The translations under genes and the position numbers were made by a program. 64,000 nucleotides of DNA from positions 2,976,001-3,040,000 of the forward strand of contig NZ_CP109027.1 in assembly GCF_036226885.1 (NCBI RefSeq). Direction: 5' to 3'. The DNA is from Streptomyces sp. NBC_00663 (GTDB taxonomy: Bacteria; Actinomycetota; Actinomycetes; Streptomycetales; Streptomycetaceae). Positions 15,807 through 25,344 of this stretch are shown here, in pieces; the first letter of the stretch is position 1; every line of letters begins with the position of its first letter. The notes below the pieces were generated by a model. That model was not told where the DNA came from and made no database searches. It worked only from the letters and a program-made list of their open reading frames with translations.

Positions 15807-16708
15807 GCCGCTGCCTCCTTCGTCAGGTCGAGGAACGCGTCGTCGAGGGTGGCCTCGGTGACGCGGAGCTGGTGGGCGGTGATGTGGAGCCGGGCGAGGA
15901 GCGTCAGTACGGCGCTGACCGTCTCGTCCGTGCCGGACAGGGTGACGCGGCCGTCGTGGTGCGCGCGGGAGGCCAGCCCCGGGAGGCTGTTCAGGTCACG
16001 GTCGTCCAGCGGCGCGGACGGGGTGAAGCTGATCACCGTGGCGCCCGCCGAGCGGCGGATGAGACCGGCCGGGGTGTCCAGGGCGGCGACCCGCCCCTTG
16101 TCGATCACCGCGATCCGGTCGCACAGCCGCTGCGCCTCCTCCATGAAGTGGGTGACGAGCAGGACGGTGACGCCGCCGGCGCGGACGTCCTCGATGAGTT
16201 CCCAGGTGTCGCGGCGGGCGCGGGGATCGAGGCCGGTGGTGAGTTCGTCGAGGACGACGATCCGGGGGTCGCCGATGAGCGCGAGCGCGATGAGCAGGCG
16301 CTGTTTCTGCCCGCCGGACAGCTTGGCGAACCGGGTGGTGAGTTTCCCGGTGAGGCCGAGGCGTTCGGCGAGGGGCCGCCAGTCGGCGGGGCGGACGTGG
16401 AAGGAGGCGTACAGCTCCAGGGCCTCGCGGACGGTGAGCTTGGCCTGGAGTTCGCTCTGCTGGAGCTGGGCGCCCAGGACGCGGGCGACCTTCTCGTGGT
16501 CGGCGACCGGGTCGAGGCCGGTGACCCGGACCCGGCCGGCGTCGGGGACCCGCAGGCCCTCGACGCACTCGACGGTGGTGGTCTTGCCGGCTCCGTTGGG
16601 GCCGAGGACGCCGAAGATCTCGCCCTCCTCGACGGCGAAGGAGACACCGTCGACGACGGGTCGGCCGTCGTAGGCCTTGCGCAGTTCGCTGACTTCGATG
16701 ACGGACAT
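15803..16708 (-). CDS. ABC transporter ATP-binding protein (DrrA-like)
   Basis: 301 aa from the ATG at 16708. The nucleotide-binding domain is complete: Walker A GPNGAGKTT, Q-loop region LGAQLQQSELQ, signature LSGGQKQRL, Walker B IVVLDELTTGLD and switch His in LLVTHFMEE. Where most ABC proteins have DEPT the sequence is DELT, which keeps the catalytic Glu. The C-terminal ~80 residues form the extension seen in DrrA-type proteins. It is the first gene of a four-gene operon (ATPase, permease, kinase, regulator) with 4-8 bp overlaps at two of the three junctions. Confidence 0.94.
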   Translation of the reverse strand: MSVIEVSELRKAYDGRPVVDGVSFAVEEGEIFGVLGPNGAGKTTTVECVEGLRVPDAGRVRVTGLDPVADHEKVARVLGAQLQQSELQAKLTVREALELYASFHVRPADWRPLAERLGLTGKLTTRFAKLSGGQKQRLLIALALIGDPRIVVLDELTTGLDPRARRDTWELIEDVRAGGVTVLLVTHFMEEAQRLCDRIAVIDKGRVAALDTPAGLIRRSAGATVISFTPSAPLDDRDLNSLPGLASRAHHDGRVTLSGTDETVSAVLTLLARLHITAHQLRVTEATLDDAFLDLTKEAAA

Positions 16709-16763
16709 GACCTCAGCGTCGCGGGGAGCGGGGTGCGGGCACATCGGCCGTCGCGCTCGAACG

Positions 16764-16787
16764 GGCATCAACCGATCGGTTGATGCC
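16764..16787. promoter_or_regulatory. perfect 24-bp palindrome, likely operator
   Basis: GGCATCAACCGA is followed directly by its exact reverse complement. It lies between two divergent transporter operons, 56 bp before the ATPase gene (reverse) and 104 bp before the ABC exporter (forward). Its size and symmetry suit a dimeric repressor or the neighbouring LuxR-type response regulator. Confidence 0.65.
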
Positions 16788-16891
16788 GCGGTACGACCCC
16801 TCGAACACGCAGGTCGTAGGACCAACGCCCGACCCCGGTCCGGCCAAAACCCGGTGGGCGTTGTCAGTGCCGATCCGTAGGCTCGCTGCTG

Positions 16892-18712
16892 ATGCCCACG
16901 ACACGTGCAACTACCAGGAAACGCTCCGCAGTCAGGACTCTGCTGCGCCTTTGGCCGTACGTCAGACCGGTGCGGGCGCGGCTGTTCACCGCCGCGTTCG
17001 TCGCGGTCCTCGCCTCCTGTACCGGCCTGGTGATCCCGCTCGTCCTGAAGTGGATGGTGGACGGCCCGGTCGCCGACCGGGACCCGGCGGGTGTGTGGCT
17101 CGGCGCGCTGTTCCTGTTGTTGCTGGGCTTCGGGGAGGCGTTGCTGTTCGGGCTGCGGCGGTGGCTGGTGGCCCGGCCGCTGTCGCATGTCGAGGCGGAG
17201 ATGAGAGCGCATCTCTACCGGCATCTGCAACGGCTGCCGGTGGCCTTCCACGACCGCTGGGCGTCCGGCCAGCTGCTGTCGCGGGGCACGACCGATCTGA
17301 TGCTGCTGCGTATGTTCCTCGCGTTCCCGTTGACGTTCCTGCTGGTCAACAGCGTGACGATCCTGGCGGGCGTGATCATCATGCTGATCCAGGACTGGAC
17401 GCTCGGGCTGGTGATCCTGGGGCCCGCGCTCCCGGTGATCGTCTCCTGTCTGCTCTTCGAGCAGCGGTACTCCTCCGTGGCCCGGCAGGCCCAGGACCAG
17501 GTCGGCGATCTGACGACCGTCGTCGAGGAGAGCGTCCTCGGCATCCGCATCATCAAGGGGTTCGGCCGGCATCGCAGCCAGGCGCGGGCGTTCTGGGAAC
17601 TGTCCCGGACGCTGCGCGGGACGGAGCTGCGCAAGGCGCGGCTGCTCGCGGCGATCCTGACCGTCATCGTGACGCTGCCGGAGGTGGCGATCGGGGCGGC
17701 GCTGGTCCTTGGGTCGGTGCAGGTGGCGGACGGGGAGCTGTCGGCGGGGACGCTGGTGGCGTTCCTGTCGACGGCGCTGGCACTGCGGTGGCCGATCGAC
17801 TCCATCGGCTTCCTGCTGGCGATGAGCCAGGACGCGGCGAGTGCGACGGAGCGGTACTTCGAGGTGATGGACGAGGCGCCGGAGGACACCGTCGTCTCCG
17901 GCGCGCGTGCCAAGAGCGCCCAGAGCACCGGCCTCCGGTTCCACAACGTCCGCTTCCGCTACCCCGACGCCGCCCCGGACTCCGCGCCCACCCTCGACCT
18001 CGTCGACCTCCACATCCGCCCCGGCGAGTCCATGGCCCTGGTCGGCGCGACCGGCAGCGGCAAGACCACCCTCACCGCCCTCGTCCCCCGCCTCCACGAG
18101 CTGACGGAGGGCCGCATCACCCTCGACGGCGTGGACATCGCCGCCATGTCCCGCGAAGAGCTGCGCTCCCTGGTCTCCATGGCCTTCGAGGAACCCACTC
18201 TCTTCTCGGCCGGCGTCGGCGAGAACGTCCTGATGGGCGCCGCCGACCATGAACTGGACCGTGCCCTGTCCATCGCGCAGGCCGACTTCGCGCACGCCCT
18301 CCCCCAGGGCACCGACACCCGGATCGGCGAGCAGGGCCTGAGCCTTTCCGGCGGCCAGCGCCAGCGCCTCGCACTGGCCCGCGCGGTCGTCGGCAGGCCC
18401 AGGTTCCTCGTCCTGGACGACCCGCTGTCCGCGCTGGACGTGCACACGGAGGCCGCGGTCGAGGCCGCCCTGCGCGAGGTGCTCGCGGACACCACCGCCC
18501 TGATCGTGGCCCACCGACCGTCGACCGTGCTGCTCGCCGACCGGGTGGCGCTGCTGTCGAAGGGCCGTATCACCGCCGTCGGCACCCACCACGAACTGCT
18601 GCGGACCAACGCCGAGTACGCCCATCTCATGTCGGGCTCCGAGGGGCTTGTCAGGTCGGCTTCCGACGATCCCCTCATGTCCGGCTCCGAGGAAACGGAG
18701 GACGCCCGATGA
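16892..18712 (+). CDS. ABC exporter half, degenerate nucleotide site (heterodimer subunit A)
   Basis: 606 aa: six membrane helices (about residues 30-310), then a nucleotide-binding domain. Walker A GATGSGKTT and signature LSGGQRQRL are canonical. The Walker B ends LDDPLSALD, with Asp instead of the catalytic Glu, and the Q-loop reads AFEEPTLF with Glu for Gln. This is the pattern of the degenerate-site subunit in heterodimeric exporters such as TM287/288. The partner follows with a 4-bp overlap (ATGA). The C-terminal tail repeats LMSGSE twice; the DNA there contains two near-identical 19-bp copies about 50 bp apart. The substrate is unknown. It is divergent from the DrrAB-like operon. Confidence 0.93.
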   Translation: MPTTRATTRKRSAVRTLLRLWPYVRPVRARLFTAAFVAVLASCTGLVIPLVLKWMVDGPVADRDPAGVWLGALFLLLLGFGEALLFGLRRWLVARPLSHVEAEMRAHLYRHLQRLPVAFHDRWASGQLLSRGTTDLMLLRMFLAFPLTFLLVNSVTILAGVIIMLIQDWTLGLVILGPALPVIVSCLLFEQRYSSVARQAQDQVGDLTTVVEESVLGIRIIKGFGRHRSQARAFWELSRTLRGTELRKARLLAAILTVIVTLPEVAIGAALVLGSVQVADGELSAGTLVAFLSTALALRWPIDSIGFLLAMSQDAASATERYFEVMDEAPEDTVVSGARAKSAQSTGLRFHNVRFRYPDAAPDSAPTLDLVDLHIRPGESMALVGATGSGKTTLTALVPRLHELTEGRITLDGVDIAAMSREELRSLVSMAFEEPTLFSAGVGENVLMGAADHELDRALSIAQADFAHALPQGTDTRIGEQGLSLSGGQRQRLALARAVVGRPRFLVLDDPLSALDVHTEAAVEAALREVLADTTALIVAHRPSTVLLADRVALLSKGRITAVGTHHELLRTNAEYAHLMSGSEGLVRSASDDPLMSGSEETEDAR

Positions 18713-20574
18713 CCGCGCCGACGACGGCCGCGCCCGCCCCCGCCGACGACGAGGAACCGGAAGTCCCGAAGAACGCGGGCGGCGGCGACCCCTTCGACCG
18801 TGACGTCCTGCCCACCCCGCCCCGCGCGACCTCCCTCCTCCTGCGCTCCCTGCTCGCGCCGATGAGGGCCCGGGTGATCGGCACGACCCTTCTGCTGCTG
18901 CTCCAGCAGGCGGCGGTGCAGGCGGGCCCGCTGCTGGTGGCGTACGCGATCGACCGTGCCGTACCGGCGTTCCGGGAGGACCGGCACGGGCCGCTGATGG
19001 CGGTCGGCGTGGCCTATCTGCTGTGCTCGGTGGCGTCCGGGGGCTTGCAGTACGCGTTCATCCGCGCCTCGGCCCGGATCAACCAGGACGTCCTCCTCGA
19101 CCTGCGCGGCCGGATCTTCCGCCATGCCCAGGCGCTCAGCGTCGACTTCCACGAGCGCTACACCTCGGGCCGGCTGATCTCCCGCTCCACCACGGACGTC
19201 GAGTCGCTGCGCGAACTCCTCAGCGAGGGCCTCCAGGAGCTGATCACGGTCATCCTGTCCTTCGTCTACATCTCCGCGCTGCTGCTCTGGCTGGACCTCG
19301 GCCTCGGCGCGGTCGCGGTGGCGTCGTTCGCGCCGCTCTACCTTCTGGTACGGCGGTACCGGCAGCGCGCGGGCCGTGTGTACACGCTGCGGTCCACGGC
19401 CATCGCCGCCGTGATCGTGAAGTTCGTTGAGACGATGAACGGCATCCGCCCGGTGCGGGCGTTCAGGCGCGAGGCCGCCAACGACGCCGACTTCGCCGTA
19501 CTGAACAAGCGTCACGAACGCACCAACGGCGACGCGCTGCTGGAGATGGCCCGCTATGTCGTCGGATCCCGGCTGGTCGCCAACACGGCGGTCGCGCTGA
19601 TCGTGCTGTGGGGCGCCTACCGGGTGGCGGGCGGCTCGCTGGAGCTGGGGGTGCTGGCGGCGGCGGTGCTGTATCTGCGCCGGCTGTACGACCCGATCGA
19701 CCGCCTGGGCATGTTCCTCAACTCCTACCAGTCGGCGGCGGCCTCGCTGGAGAAGATCGCGGGCCTGCTGGCACAGACCCCGTCGGTCCCCGAGCCGGCC
19801 ACGCCCCGCGAACTCCCGCCCCTGGAGTCCGAGCACCCTGGCCGCGAGGTCGTCTTCGACGACGTCCGCTTCGCCTACCGCACCGGCGGCGAGGTCCTCC
19901 CCTCCTTCGACCTCACGCTCCCGGCCGGGCAGACGGTGGCGGTCGTCGGCTCCACGGGCGCCGGCAAGTCGACTCTCGCCAAGCTCCTCGCCCGCTTCTA
20001 CGACCCCACCGAGGGCCGGGTCCTGCTCGACGGTGTCGACCTGCGCGACCTGTCCGTGCCCGAACTGCGGCGCGGGGTCGTCATGGTGACGCAGGAGGCC
20101 TTCCTCTTCTCCGGCACGGTCGCCGACAACATCGCCATCGGCCGCCCCGACGCCTCCCGCGAGGAGATCGAGCGGGCCGCGAAGGCGATCGGCGCCCACG
20201 AGTTCATCAGCGCCCTGCCCGACGGCTACGACACGGACGTACGCAAGCGCGGCGGCCGTATCTCGGCGGGTCAGCGTCAACTGGTGGCCTTCGCGCGGGC
20301 GTTGCTCGCCGATCCGGCGGTGCTGATCCTCGACGAGGCGACCAGCTCCCTCGACATCCCCGGCGAACGGGCGGTGCAGCGCGCCATGTCGACGGTGCTG
20401 CACGGCCGGACGGCGGTCGTCATCGCGCACCGGCTGTCCACGGTGGAGATCGCCGACCGGGTCCTGGTGATGGAGCACGGCCGGATCGTCGAGGACGGCT
20501 CTCCGGCCGAACTCATCGCGGGCACGGGCCGGTTCGCGGATCTGCACCGGGCGTGGCGGGACAGCCTGGCGTGA
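18709..20574 (+). CDS. ABC exporter half, canonical ATPase (heterodimer subunit B)
   Basis: 621 aa. A 50-residue Ala/Pro-rich cytoplasmic N-terminus precedes six membrane helices and a nucleotide-binding domain. Walker A GSTGAGKST, Q-loop MVTQEAFLFSG and Walker B LILDEATSSLD (catalytic Glu present) are canonical, while the signature motif reads ISAGQRQL instead of LSGGQ. Combined with the upstream subunit this gives one fully competent site (this Walker pair with the partner's LSGGQ) and one degenerate site, as expected of a heterodimer. The start overlaps the upstream stop by 4 bp. About 240 bp of promoter-like DNA separate it from the next gene. Confidence 0.94.
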   Translation: MTAPTTAAPAPADDEEPEVPKNAGGGDPFDRDVLPTPPRATSLLLRSLLAPMRARVIGTTLLLLLQQAAVQAGPLLVAYAIDRAVPAFREDRHGPLMAVGVAYLLCSVASGGLQYAFIRASARINQDVLLDLRGRIFRHAQALSVDFHERYTSGRLISRSTTDVESLRELLSEGLQELITVILSFVYISALLLWLDLGLGAVAVASFAPLYLLVRRYRQRAGRVYTLRSTAIAAVIVKFVETMNGIRPVRAFRREAANDADFAVLNKRHERTNGDALLEMARYVVGSRLVANTAVALIVLWGAYRVAGGSLELGVLAAAVLYLRRLYDPIDRLGMFLNSYQSAAASLEKIAGLLAQTPSVPEPATPRELPPLESEHPGREVVFDDVRFAYRTGGEVLPSFDLTLPAGQTVAVVGSTGAGKSTLAKLLARFYDPTEGRVLLDGVDLRDLSVPELRRGVVMVTQEAFLFSGTVADNIAIGRPDASREEIERAAKAIGAHEFISALPDGYDTDVRKRGGRISAGQRQLVAFARALLADPAVLILDEATSSLDIPGERAVQRAMSTVLHGRTAVVIAHRLSTVEIADRVLVMEHGRIVEDGSPAELIAGTGRFADLHRAWRDSLA

Positions 20575-20755
20575 CGCTCCTCGCCAGAGGTCGGATCACC
20601 GTTTTGACCGCGGGCGGATTTACCTAACCTTTTCCTCCGCCAGGGCGGGGGGTTACATAGGGCTTTACCCCTTTCAAGGGTGCCCGTTTTGACGCGAGTT
20701 CACCTTTCTGGGAGCGAATCCGCCGCTATTTATCGCCGTTGACTCGGCGATCGTT

Positions 20756-20765
20756 GAAGCGCTTC
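20756..20765. promoter_or_regulatory. GAAGCGCTTC palindrome, possible LacI-type operator
   Basis: A perfect 10-bp palindrome with a CG centre lies 51 bp before the TTG start of the SGNH fusion gene, within the 242-bp spacer 20575-20816. LacI-family sugar regulators bind palindromes with a central CG, often extended to 14-16 bp; here the flanks are only partly symmetric. No LacI gene is in the window. Confidence 0.35.
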
Positions 20766-20816
20766 GATCCAGTGTTCGGATGGCAGTCACCTTCTCCTCC
20801 GGACCCAGGAGCACTC

Positions 20817-23800
20817 TTGAGGCTGAGACGTAGAGCACATCCGTCCCTCGTACTGACGGCCGCGGCCCTGACGGTGTTCGGCCTCGTACCGGCCGCCACG
20901 CCGGCACTCGCCGCCGAGACGACACCGCCCTCGTCACCGGAACCGTCCGCCTCGTCCGCGCCGCCCGCGGCCGGTGTCGACGATCCGGGCAAGACGCTCG
21001 GCACAGGCTGGAAGGCGTCCAAGGACCGGGCGGTGACCAGCGCAGCCGACACCGACGGCCTGAAGATCCTGGTCGCCGACTCGTCGAAGGCGTACGCCTG
21101 GAAGACCGTCGCCTCCCTGGCGGAGCCGACGCTGACGGCGGACACCTGGATCGGCAACCAGTGCGTCATGGACGCCGGTCATGTCGCCGTCGTGTACGCG
21201 CCGCGCACCTTCACCAACAAGCCCGACCTGATGCAGGGCGGCGCGTTCGCGGCCGTCGTCAACACCTCCACCGGCGCGGTGGTGAAGCTGCCGTTCACCG
21301 CGTCGCTCGCGTACTTCGACCCGTCCTGCAACACGGTCACGCACACGGCCGCGTTCACCGCCTTCCGCGACATGAACGACCCGGCGAAGACGAAGAGCCG
21401 GGTGGTCACGGTCGACACCGCCGGGAAGACGGTCGGTTCGGCCGTGGCCAAGGGCGAGATCACCAGCGCGGTGCCCGTCGAGGACGGGGCGATCGGCGCA
21501 CGCGGCGACCAACTGGTCCATCTCGATGAGAAGGGCCGGGCGACGACGCTCGCCACCGCCGACAGCCCGCCCTTCGACATCCGGCCCACCGGCGACGGGC
21601 ACGTCGCCTTCCTCGACCGCCAGGGCGACTCCACCGCACGCGCCAAGCTGTGGCGCGGGCAGGGCAACCCCTCCGTGATCGCCTCCGGCAAGCTCGGCGA
21701 CATGGATCTGCGCCAGGGCGTCGAGGGCCGGGTCTTCCTGACCGGGAAGCCCGCCGGCACCCGGCTGAAGGACACCGGCGTCACCCTCCTGGACGCCCCC
21801 GCCCACACAGAGGTCTCCACCCTGGGACGGCTCGCCGTCGACCCCGTCCTCACCCCCGGCGTCCGCCACGGCCTGACCCGGATCAAGGACGCGGGCAAGG
21901 GCTTCGCGCAGAGCGGCTCCGCGTCGGAGAGCACCACGGAGGGCGCACCGGACACCGTGGCCGACGGCGAGCCGACCACCGTGACGTCCACCGCCACCAC
22001 CACGGGCGAGGAGATCACCCAGTCGGTGGCGCAGACCACGGCGGACAGCGGCGACACCTCCGTGTCCCCCGCCCTCACCGGCACCGCCGCCTCCGCCGGC
22101 CTCACCGCCGCCGACTCCCGGGCGAACGACCCGATCGACACCGACCGCTGGTGCTCGGTCCCCCGCAACGACGTCAACTCCCAGGCCCTTCAGCCCACTC
22201 CGAACCAGGTCGAGTGGGCCGTCGACATGGCCGTACGCTACGAACTGCGCGCGAGCCGGATCACCCAGGGCGGCTGGCGTGACCAGATCGGGATCGGCAC
22301 CATCGACCCGCAGGGCCTCTTCCCCCGCCCGACCCTGAACGGCACCAGCGGCCGTATCCCGGCGAACGTGCTGCTCGGCGTGATGGCCCAGGAGTCGAAC
22401 CTGTGGCAGGCCGAACCGGGCTCGATCCCGGGCCAGATGGGCAACCCGCTGGCCTCCTACGCCGGCTTCTACGGCCACAAGGGCGACGACCCGGCGTCGT
22501 ACTGGAAGATCAACTGGGCGAACTCCGACTGCGGTTACGGCGTCGGACAGGTCACCGACGGCATGCGGCTGGCGGGCCACGAGAAGGACGGCGAGACCGC
22601 CCTGCCCGCCTCCACCCAGCGCGCGGTCGCCCTGGACTACACGGTGAACGTCGCCGCCTCGCTGTACATCCTCGCGGACAAATGGAACGAGCTCCACGAG
22701 TCGAACCAGACGATCACCGTCAACAACGACGACCCGGCCAAGCCCGAGAACTGGTTCGCCGCCCTGTGGAACTACAACCTCGGCTTCAATCCCCGCTCCG
22801 CCGAGACCCAGAACGGCAACTGGGGCCTGGGCTGGTACAACAACCCCGCCAACCCGGCGTACCCGCCGGACCGCGACCCGTTCATGGACATGTCGGTGGA
22901 CCCGGGCAACTGGCCCTGGGACGCCGCCCATCCGCAGTACTGGCCCTACGAGGAGAAGGTGCTGGGCTGGTCCGCCTGGTCGATCGACACCGGCTTCTCC
23001 TACGCCACCTCCGGCCGCCAGGACTGGCCGGGTGAGACCGGCTACTCCTCGGCGGGCTTCCGCCCCGCCTGGTGGGCCACCGAGGCCGACCGCAGCCGCA
23101 TCAAGCCGCCCCTGAGCACCTTCTGCAACTCCGCCAACAACTGCGACTCCGACAACCCGCCCGACTGCCCGGACGCCGACTGCTACACGCAGTACTGGTG
23201 GCACCAGTCCAACGTGACCTGGAAAGACGACTGCATCTCGACCTGTGGCAACGAGAACATCAAATACCAGACCCTGGTCTCCGAACCGGGCCGCGGCTAC
23301 CGGCTCCAGTACGGCACCCCGACCTGCGCCGGCGACAGCGCCAACAAACTGCCCTCGGGCGCGCTGATCGTGAACTCCGTAGCCGACAACACGAACACCT
23401 ACAGCACCTGCGGATCGACCGGCACCGACGACGGAAGCTTCCAGTTCACCTTCAACAACGACGGCTCGGTCGGGCCCGGTCTCGGGCAGTACGAGGCGAA
23501 GGGCGACCTGTACCAGATCGGCGGCGGCTACGACGGCCACTTCTGGTACGCCCACACCCGTAACAGCGCCCACCTCGGCGGCGACACCGGGGTGATGACC
23601 GTCAAGGGCACCTGGACCCTCGGCCAGAACCTGAACGGCTGGGCCCGGGTGTTCGTGCATCTGCCCGACACCGGCGCCCACACCCAGCAGGCCCACTACA
23701 CCATCCACGGCGTGGCGGGCGGCGACCGGCAGCGCTACCTCAACACCCACTACGGCGAGAACACCTGGGCCGAACTCGGCGTGTACCACTTCACCGGAAC

Positions 23801-24836
23801 ACCCCAGGTGGAACTCACGAACACCACCGACGACGGCACCGCCGACGAGGATGTGGCGTTCACCTCGGTCGCCTTCCAATCGCTCCCGGGCAAACCGCAG
23901 GACATGGTGGTCGCCATGGGCGACTCCTACACCTCCGGCGAGGGCTCGGGGGACTACTACCCCGTCAGCGACCGCGATCACGGCGAGACCAGCTGGAACG
24001 CCTGCCGGCGCAGCCCGAACGCCTGGCCGCGCAAGGTGACCCTGCCGAACCAGACGCAGACCGTCGCGGCGCTCGCGGACAGCTACGACGCCAGTCTCGA
24101 CTTCCAGTTCGTCGCCTGTTCCGGAGCCAAGACATGGCAGGCGGCGTCGGGCTCACCGATAGACAGCAGCACGGGGAAGGAGACCTGGGGCTTCGACGGC
24201 AACTTCCACGAGAAGTTGCAGCTCGACTCGGGGGTGCTCAGCTCGGACACGACCCTGGTGATGCTGACCATCGGCGGCAACGACGCCCAGTTCGACAGGA
24301 AGATCCAGGCCTGTGTGGAGAGCGGATGTCCCTCCGAGGCCTCGATGCAGGCGGACATCGACGCGACCGTGGCGAAGACCGCGACCTTGCTGAGCGACAT
24401 CCATGCCGCGGCGCCGAACGCGTCGATCTCCCTGATGGGGTACCCGCTGCTCTTCAGTCGCACGGAGGCCTGCTCCACCCTGGTGAGTGCGTCGCAGCGT
24501 GTCATCCTCAACGACATGGCCCAGTACTTCGAGGACAAGCAGAGCGCGCTCGCGGCCTCCATGTCCGCGGAGAACGTGCACTACCGGTCCCCGCAGTCCG
24601 CGTTCGAGGGCAAGCGCATCTGCGACGCGACGGAAGGCATCAACGGGGTGGTGGCCGGGCCGAACGGTGACGGCGACTTCCACCATGACGACCCCAAGAC
24701 GCCACTGTGCTGGTGGTTCTGGGGGGACAGCTGCCTCAGCAGGGAGAGCTACCACCCGAACAAGACCGGCACCAGCGCCTACGCGCAGGCGTTCATGACG
24801 CTGGGTCCCGCCTCGCTCAGACGAGAGAACCAGTGA
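20817..24836 (+). CDS. giant secreted multidomain protein: propeller-like + lysozyme-like + golvesin-like + SGNH esterase
   Basis: 1339 aa from a TTG at 20817 with AGGAG 5 nt upstream. Residues 1-33 form a signal peptide (RLRRRAH, hydrophobic core, ALA). Residues ~75-370 are repeated strand-rich segments resembling a beta-propeller. Residues ~440-690 resemble a lysozyme/lytic-transglycosylase fold: LLGVMAQESN (Glu526), CGYGVGQVT, NVAASLYILADKWNEL and NWFAALWNYNLGF. A cysteine-rich stretch follows, then a golvesin-like carbohydrate-binding module (RVFVHLPDTGA to ELTNTTDDG, ~890-1020). The C-terminus is an SGNH hydrolase with Ser1037 (GDSYTSGEG), Asn1155 (GGND) and His1313 (SYHPN). It may bind and cut wall glycan while removing acyl groups. 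A paralogue lacking SGNH lies at 26445-29444. A small membrane protein gene overlaps its stop by 4 bp. Confidence 0.8.
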   Translation: MRLRRRAHPSLVLTAAALTVFGLVPAATPALAAETTPPSSPEPSASSAPPAAGVDDPGKTLGTGWKASKDRAVTSAADTDGLKILVADSSKAYAWKTVASLAEPTLTADTWIGNQCVMDAGHVAVVYAPRTFTNKPDLMQGGAFAAVVNTSTGAVVKLPFTASLAYFDPSCNTVTHTAAFTAFRDMNDPAKTKSRVVTVDTAGKTVGSAVAKGEITSAVPVEDGAIGARGDQLVHLDEKGRATTLATADSPPFDIRPTGDGHVAFLDRQGDSTARAKLWRGQGNPSVIASGKLGDMDLRQGVEGRVFLTGKPAGTRLKDTGVTLLDAPAHTEVSTLGRLAVDPVLTPGVRHGLTRIKDAGKGFAQSGSASESTTEGAPDTVADGEPTTVTSTATTTGEEITQSVAQTTADSGDTSVSPALTGTAASAGLTAADSRANDPIDTDRWCSVPRNDVNSQALQPTPNQVEWAVDMAVRYELRASRITQGGWRDQIGIGTIDPQGLFPRPTLNGTSGRIPANVLLGVMAQESNLWQAEPGSIPGQMGNPLASYAGFYGHKGDDPASYWKINWANSDCGYGVGQVTDGMRLAGHEKDGETALPASTQRAVALDYTVNVAASLYILADKWNELHESNQTITVNNDDPAKPENWFAALWNYNLGFNPRSAETQNGNWGLGWYNNPANPAYPPDRDPFMDMSVDPGNWPWDAAHPQYWPYEEKVLGWSAWSIDTGFSYATSGRQDWPGETGYSSAGFRPAWWATEADRSRIKPPLSTFCNSANNCDSDNPPDCPDADCYTQYWWHQSNVTWKDDCISTCGNENIKYQTLVSEPGRGYRLQYGTPTCAGDSANKLPSGALIVNSVADNTNTYSTCGSTGTDDGSFQFTFNNDGSVGPGLGQYEAKGDLYQIGGGYDGHFWYAHTRNSAHLGGDTGVMTVKGTWTLGQNLNGWARVFVHLPDTGAHTQQAHYTIHGVAGGDRQRYLNTHYGENTWAELGVYHFTGTPQVELTNTTDDGTADEDVAFTSVAFQSLPGKPQDMVVAMGDSYTSGEGSGDYYPVSDRDHGETSWNACRRSPNAWPRKVTLPNQTQTVAALADSYDASLDFQFVACSGAKTWQAASGSPIDSSTGKETWGFDGNFHEKLQLDSGVLSSDTTLVMLTIGGNDAQFDRKIQACVESGCPSEASMQADIDATVAKTATLLSDIHAAAPNASISLMGYPLLFSRTEACSTLVSASQRVILNDMAQYFEDKQSALAASMSAENVHYRSPQSAFEGKRICDATEGINGVVAGPNGDGDFHHDDPKTPLCWWFWGDSCLSRESYHPNKTGTSAYAQAFMTLGPASLRRENQ

Positions 24837-25321
24837 GTCGGGCTCTCTCTTCCGCCGGTACCCCGTCGCGGCCCCACCGCGGCGGGGTGCCGGCCCCCGG
24901 TTGCCTGGTGGCCCTGATGGCGCCTTTCGTCCTCGTGCTGCTCGCGGCGGGGACGCTCATGATCATGGCTCACCGGCAGAACAGCGCCACCGAGCGCCAT
25001 GAGAAACAGGCACTGGAGCAGCTGGCCCGGCACGTGGAGTCCTACGAGGACGTGGTGCGGGGCGAGCTGCGGACCGGCGACCCGAGCCGGCCGTGGACGC
25101 GAACCGTCGCCCAGCGGAACTACGGCACCCTCGTCTCCTATGTGCGGTCGGACCGGTCGCTGACCACCCTCGTCGAGTTCTTCGCGACCTACGAGGAGAC
25201 CAGCTTCTTCGGCACCTCGACCGCACGCGCCTACCGCTGCTACTCCTTCCGATTCCAGGAAGGCGCCGAGGGCGGACCGGACAGGACGGCGCTTCCCCTT
25301 CAGCAGTGCAATCCCATCTGA
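24833..25321 (+). CDS. small single-pass membrane protein, unknown function
   Basis: 162 aa from a GTG at 24833 that overlaps the stop of the SGNH fusion gene (GTGA), so the two are translationally coupled. A Pro/Arg-rich N-terminus (about 25 residues) is followed by one strong membrane segment (CLVALMAPFVLVLLAAGTLM, about 26-45). The extracytoplasmic domain of ~115 residues has two cysteines near the end (YRCYSF and QQCNPI). I do not recognise a family. Coupling suggests that it anchors, chaperones or inhibits the giant secreted protein. Confidence 0.7.
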   Translation: MSRALSSAGTPSRPHRGGVPAPGCLVALMAPFVLVLLAAGTLMIMAHRQNSATERHEKQALEQLARHVESYEDVVRGELRTGDPSRPWTRTVAQRNYGTLVSYVRSDRSLTTLVEFFATYEETSFFGTSTARAYRCYSFRFQEGAEGGPDRTALPLQQCNPI

Positions 25322-25344
25322 CCGGACACGACGGAAGAGGAATT

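Noticed and set aside
20934..23981. 1015-codon open frame on the reverse strand opposite the SGNH fusion gene
   Set aside because: Its sequence is Gly/Val/Arg-rich without domain motifs, and it lies wholly opposite a gene with clear catalytic motifs.
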